A stretch of 64,000 bases of DNA from Okapia johnstoni. Lineage: Eukaryota; Chordata; Mammalia; Artiodactyla; Giraffidae. Under the pieces are notes generated by a model. It did no database searches and was not told the origin of the DNA. It was given only the letters and a program-made list of their open reading frames with translations. Every line of letters begins with the position of its first letter. Position 1 is the first letter of the stretch. Below are positions 59,766 through 64,000 of this stretch, piece after piece. The position numbers and the translations under genes are program-made. The stretch covers positions 93,873,461 to 93,937,460 of the forward strand of contig CM044307.1 of assembly GCA_024291935.2 (NCBI GenBank), read 5' to 3'.

Positions 59766-60364
59766 AGAAAGGACTTCCTATATCTGGTGATTTGGAGAGT
59801 GTGCCAAAAAGTGGGGGTTCATTCTGGATTGGGTTCTATCAGGAAACAGAGGTGATAATATGATTTTGTGTCTCAGTCAATCTTACCCATAAGAAAGGTA
59901 GACAAGAAAAGTTTAAAGCTGTAATTGGTAGAAGGGCAGCAGTCACTCATGTAATTGGTGAGGGGGATGTTTGGGATTTCTGTCATTCGCACAATGGCCT
60001 TATTTGTGTGTGTGCTTAGAGCAGATTTTTAAGTGGTATTGGGTTTGGTCTCACTTCCTCATTCATAGTGACCTTGGCTGAGGTTGGTGTACTTCAAGGC
60101 TGTTCACCCCAACAGGAAGACACTGTAGCCTAGCTGTGAGTTGCCGGCCAATGTGCAGATGTCAGGGGGTGCTTTTCTGTTTCTCAGTGATTAGAGGTGC
60201 AGTGTTGTCTGGTATCCTGGCTCCACTGTGTCTCAGCCGAGTGAACTTTGAAAAGATATTTATTTTCTTTGTGACTCAATTTCTTTATCTGAAAATGGGA
60301 TGATTTCAGAGTTATGAAGAATAGTGTGAGATATGCACTCACCAAAGGCAAACTTTAATATATA
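59766..60364. other. Intronic sequence with one MIR relic
   Basis: About 60190-60350 reads as a + strand MIR ('tgtctggtatcctggctcca', 'tttctttatctgaaaatggg'). No exon seen. Confidence 0.45.
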
Positions 60365-60547
60365 CAGTAAATATTGATAGACTTGAAAGAAGAAATAGAC
60401 AGCAATACAGTAATAGCAGGAGATTTCAGTACCCGGTACTCCACTTTTGACAATGGAAAGAATTAATATTGTTAAAATGTTCATATTACCCAAAGCAATG
60501 AACAAATTCAGTGCAATATCTATCAAAACTCTAATGGAATTTCTTAT

Positions 60548-61662
60548 CAGTTCAGTTCAGTTCAGTCGCTCAGTCGTGTCCGACTCTTTGTGACCCCATG
60601 AATTGCAGCATGCCAGGCCTCTCTGTCCATCACCAACTCCCAGAGTCCACCCAAACCCATGTCCATCGAGTTGGTGATGCCATCCAACCATCTCATCCTC
60701 TGTCGTCCCCTTCTCCTCCCACCCCCAATCCTACCCAGCATTAGGGTCTTTTCCAATGAGTCAACCCTTCGCATGAGGTGGCCAAAGTATTGGAGTTTCA
60801 GCTTCAACATCAGTCCTTCCAATGAACACTCAGGATTGATCTCTTTTAGGATGGATTGATTGGATCTCGTTGCAGTCCAAGGGACCCTCAAGAGTCTTCT
60901 CCAATACCACAGTTCAAAAGCATCAATTATGTGGCGCTCAGCTTTCTTCACCGTCCAACTCTCACATCCATACATGACCACTGGGAAAACCATAGCCTTG
61001 ACTAGACGGACTTTTGTTGTTAAAGTAATGTCTCTGCTTTTAAATATGCTATCTAGGTTGGCCATAACCTTCCTTCCAAGGAGTAAGCGTCTTTTAATTT
61101 CATGGCTGCAATCACCATCAGCAGTGATTCTGGAGCCCCCCAAAATAAAGTCTGACACTGTTTGCACTGTTTCCCCATCTATCTCCCATGAAGTGATGGG
61201 ACCAGATGCCATGATCTTAGTTTTCTGAACATTGAGCTTTAAGCCAACTTTTTCACTCTCCTCTTTCACCTTCATCAAGAGGCTCTTTAGTTCTTCTTCA
61301 CTTTCTGCCATAAGGGTGGTGTCATCTGCATATCTGAGGTTATTGTGGGGATTCCAGCTTGTGTTTCTTCCAGCCCAGCGTTTCTCATGATGTACTCTGC
61401 ATGTAAGTTAAATAAGTGGGGTGACAATATACAGCCTTGATGTACTCCTTTTCCTATTTGGAACCAGTCTGTTGTTCCATGTCCAGTTCTAACTGTTGCT
61501 TCCTGACCTGCATACAGGTTTCTCAAGAGACAGGTAAGGTGGTCTGGTATTCCCATCTCTTTCAGAATTTTCCACAGTTTATTGTGATCCACACAGTCAA
61601 AGGCTTTGGCATAGTCTATAAAGCAGAAATAAATGTTTTTCTGGAACTCTCTTGCTTTTTCA
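60548..61662 (-). mobile_element. BovB LINE nested in L1, with target-site duplication
   Basis: Reverse orientation, 1,115 bp, from the 3' end at 60548 to a 5' truncation within the RT at 61662. Perfect 11-bp repeats gaatttcttat at 60537-60547 and 61663-61673. YADD is intact (61321-61332 reversed). A small deletion just before it ('gctggaatccccacaataac' on the - strand) shifts the frame, splitting the coding region near 61345. The 249-codon segment 61311-60562 remains open. Confidence 0.95.
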
Positions 61663-62049
61663 GAATTTCTTATAGGGATAGAACAAATAATCATAAAATT
61701 TGTATGAAACCACAAAAGACCAAAGTAATCCTGAGAAAAATGAACAAAGCTTAGGCATCACACTCCATGATTATAAAGTATGTTGCAAAGCAATCAAAAC
61801 ACTAAACTATTAACATAAAAACAGGCATAAAGATCAATGGAAAAAGAAGAGAAAGCCCAGAAATAAACATATGCATTTATGGTCAATTAATGTATGCCAG
61901 AGGAGCCAAGAGTATACAATGGGGAAAGTACAGTTTTTTCAATAAATGGTGCTGGGTAAACTGGACCGCCCCATGCAAAAAAATAAAATCACATTACTAT
62001 TTTACACTATAAACTAAACTAAGTTCAGAATGGATTAAAGCTTGAGCCA

Positions 62050-63475
62050 TTTTAAATTGGAGTAAAGTTGAGCTATTTCAAATCCTAAAAGATGATGCTG
62101 TGAAAGTGCTGTACTGAATATGCCAGCAAATTTGGAAAACTCAGCAGTGGCCACAGGCCTGGAAAAGGTCAGTTTTTATTCCAGTCCTAAAGAAGGGCAA
62201 TGCCAAAGAATGTTCAAACTACCACACGATTGTACTCATCTCACACGCTAGCAAAGTAATGCTTAAAATTCTCCAAGCCAGGCTTCAACAGTATGTGAAC
62301 CAAAACCTTCCAGATGTTCAAGCTGAACTAAGGAGAGGCAGAGGAACCAGAGATCAAATTGCCAACATCTGTTAAGATCATAGAAAAAGCAAGATAATTC
62401 CAGAAAAAGATCTACTTCTGCTTTATTGATTATGCCAAAGCCTTTGAATGTGCAGATCACAACAAACTGGAAAATTCTTCAAGAGATGGGAATACCAGAC
62501 CACCTGACCTGCCTCCTGAGAAATCTGTATGCAGGTCAAGAAGCAACAGTTAGAACCGGACATGGAACAACAGACTGGTTCCAAATCAGGAAAAGAGTAC
62601 GATAAGGCTGTCGCCCTCCTTATTTAACTTACATGCAGAGTACATCATGAGAAACGCTGGGCTCGATGAAGCACAAATTGGAATCAAGATTTCCAGGAGA
62701 AATATCAATAACCTCAGATACGCAGATTACACCACCCTTATGGCAGAAAGTGAAGAGGAACTAAAGAGCCTCTTGATGAAAGTGAAAGAGGAGAGTGAAA
62801 AAGCTGGCTTAAAACTTAACATTCAGAAAACTAAGATCATGGCATCTGGTCCCATCACTTCAAGACAAATAGATGGGGAAACAATCGAAACAGTGAGAGA
62901 CTTTATTTTCTTGGGCTCCAAAATCACTGCAGATAGTGACTGCAGCCATGAAATTAAAAGATGCTTGCTCCTTGGAAGAAAACCTGTGACCAACCTAGAC
63001 AGCATATTAAAAAGCAGAGATATTATCTGCCGACAAAGGTCCATCTAGTCAAAACTATGATTTTTCCAGGAGTCATGTATGGATGTGAGTGTTGGACTAT
63101 AAAGAAGGAAATGATGCTTTTGAACTGTGGTGTTGGAGAAGACTCTTGAGAGTCCTTTGAGGACTGCAAGGAGATCAAACCAGTCCATCCTAAAGGAAGT
63201 CAGTCCTAAATATTCATTGGGAGGACTGATGCTGAAACTGAAATTCCAATACTTTGGCCACCCGATGTGAAGAACTGTCTCACTGGAAAAGACCCTGATG
63301 CTGGGAAAGATTGAAGGCAGGAGAAGAAGGGGACGACAGAGGATAAAATGGTTGGATGGCATCACCGACTCGATGGACATGAGTTTGAGCAAGGTCCGGG
63401 AGTTGGTGATGGTCAAGGAAGCCTGGTGTGCTGCAGTCCATGGGGTTGCAAAGTCAAATACAATTGATCTACTGT
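62050..63475 (+). mobile_element. BovB LINE nested in L1
   Basis: RT through 3' end ('gttgagctatttcaaatcct' to 'tgatctactgtactga'). The catalytic box reads YADY (62719-62730), so the second catalytic Asp is lost, and several frameshifts occur. Possible degenerate target repeats aaagcttgag (about 62037) and aaagaattgag (about 63480). A 133-codon open segment remains at 62647-63048. Confidence 0.92.
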
Positions 63476-64000
63476 ACTGAAAGAATTGAGTGTAAAACCA
63501 GAAATCATAACATTCCTAGAATAAAATGTAAGCAGTAAATACCTTACCATTGGTCATGAAGATGATTGTTTAGATTTGACACCAGAAGCAAAGGGACAAA
63601 AGCAAAAATAAGTGGAATCACATCAAACTAAAAAACTTCCATGCAGGAAAGGAAATCATCAGCAAAATAAAGGCAACCTATGGAATGGGAGAAAACATTT
63701 GCAAACCATTTTTCTAAAGCGGTTAATATGCAGAATATACAAAGAAACTCATACAACAAAATAGCAAAAATTAAACATTCTGATTAAAAAATGAGCAGAA
63801 AAACTGACTAGACATTTTCTTGAAGAAGACAGACAGGTGAGCAACAGACACATGAGAAAAATGTTCAACATTGCTGATCAGCAGGAAAACGCAAATCTAG
63901 CTTGTAATGAGATGTCACCTCACACTATCAGCATACCATCATCCAGAAGACCACAAATAACAAATGTTGGTGAGGACATGGAGAAAGTGTCCACTTGTGT

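Larger units (their letters stand above)
60365..64000 (+). mobile_element. L1 LINE, internally deleted, split by two BovB copies
   Basis: The ORF2 text starts at 'aaatattgatagacttgaaa' and jumps near 60453-60458 from the endonuclease-proximal region to 'ggaaagaattaatattgtta', far downstream, so the reverse transcriptase is missing. It resumes after the first BovB ('agggatagaacaaataatca', 61674), after the second ('aagaattgagtgtaaaacc', about 63480), and continues past the window end near the zinc-knuckle region ('aacaaatgttggtgaggaca'). Confidence 0.88.

Noticed and set aside
60562..61311. 249-codon frame on the - strand as a host gene
   Set aside because: It is BovB RT C-terminal sequence within a target-site-duplicated insertion.
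1..64000. CRISPR arrays, operons, phage or plasmid features
   Set aside because: The window is a ruminant nuclear intron. Repeats are dispersed retrotransposons, not regularly spaced arrays.

Overview
This window is mammalian, and specifically ruminant (bovid), nuclear DNA. The evidence is the repeat content: BovB (RTE-type) LINEs, Bov-tA and Bov-A2 SINEs that share the BovB 3' tail, cetartiodactyl CHR SINEs, a ruminant-type LTR, and L1 copies. Mammal-wide MIR, L2, MER20 and MER5 relics form the older layer. I cannot tell cattle from sheep, goat, buffalo or yak. There is no operon structure and no prokaryotic feature.

The only convincing gene segment is one internal coding exon on the + strand, 11005-11278. 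It has a polypyrimidine tract plus AG in front and GTAAGT behind, and encodes part of an M1-family metallopeptidase containing FPCFDEP. I recognise it as the thyrotropin-releasing-hormone-degrading ectoenzyme, TRHDE. The rest of the window is best read as the two flanking TRHDE introns. I found no second exon.

Layout. 1-11004: mostly low-copy intron with a few Bov-tA SINEs, MIRs and a MER20 inside an L2. 11005-11278: exon. 11279-20000: AT-rich intron, SINEs, a TG/TA microsatellite and a GC-rich CHR SINE. 19751-20314: probable solo LTR. 21028-22398: decayed BovB. 23000-43000: intron with short L1, L2, MIR, Bov and MER elements and one L1 insertion with a clear target-site duplication (37526-38423). 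43765-53050: a near-full-length old L1 on the - strand, split by a 409-bp poly(A) retrocopy and by a 2.4-kb head-to-head BovB pair. 54540-63480: a dense pile-up of nested elements. 60365-64000: an internally deleted + strand L1 holding two BovB copies.

The genes do not act together here. The interest lies in insertion history. Several insertions can be bounded to the base by target-site duplications, and four have unusual structure: a BovB whose internal deletion is filled by a copy of flanking DNA about 1 kb away; a tRNA-Gly/Bov-tA chimera; an L1 with a probable 3' transduction; and an unidentified retrocopy inside the old L1. All family names come from pattern recognition, not a database search. 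Boundaries without a stated target-site duplication are approximate.
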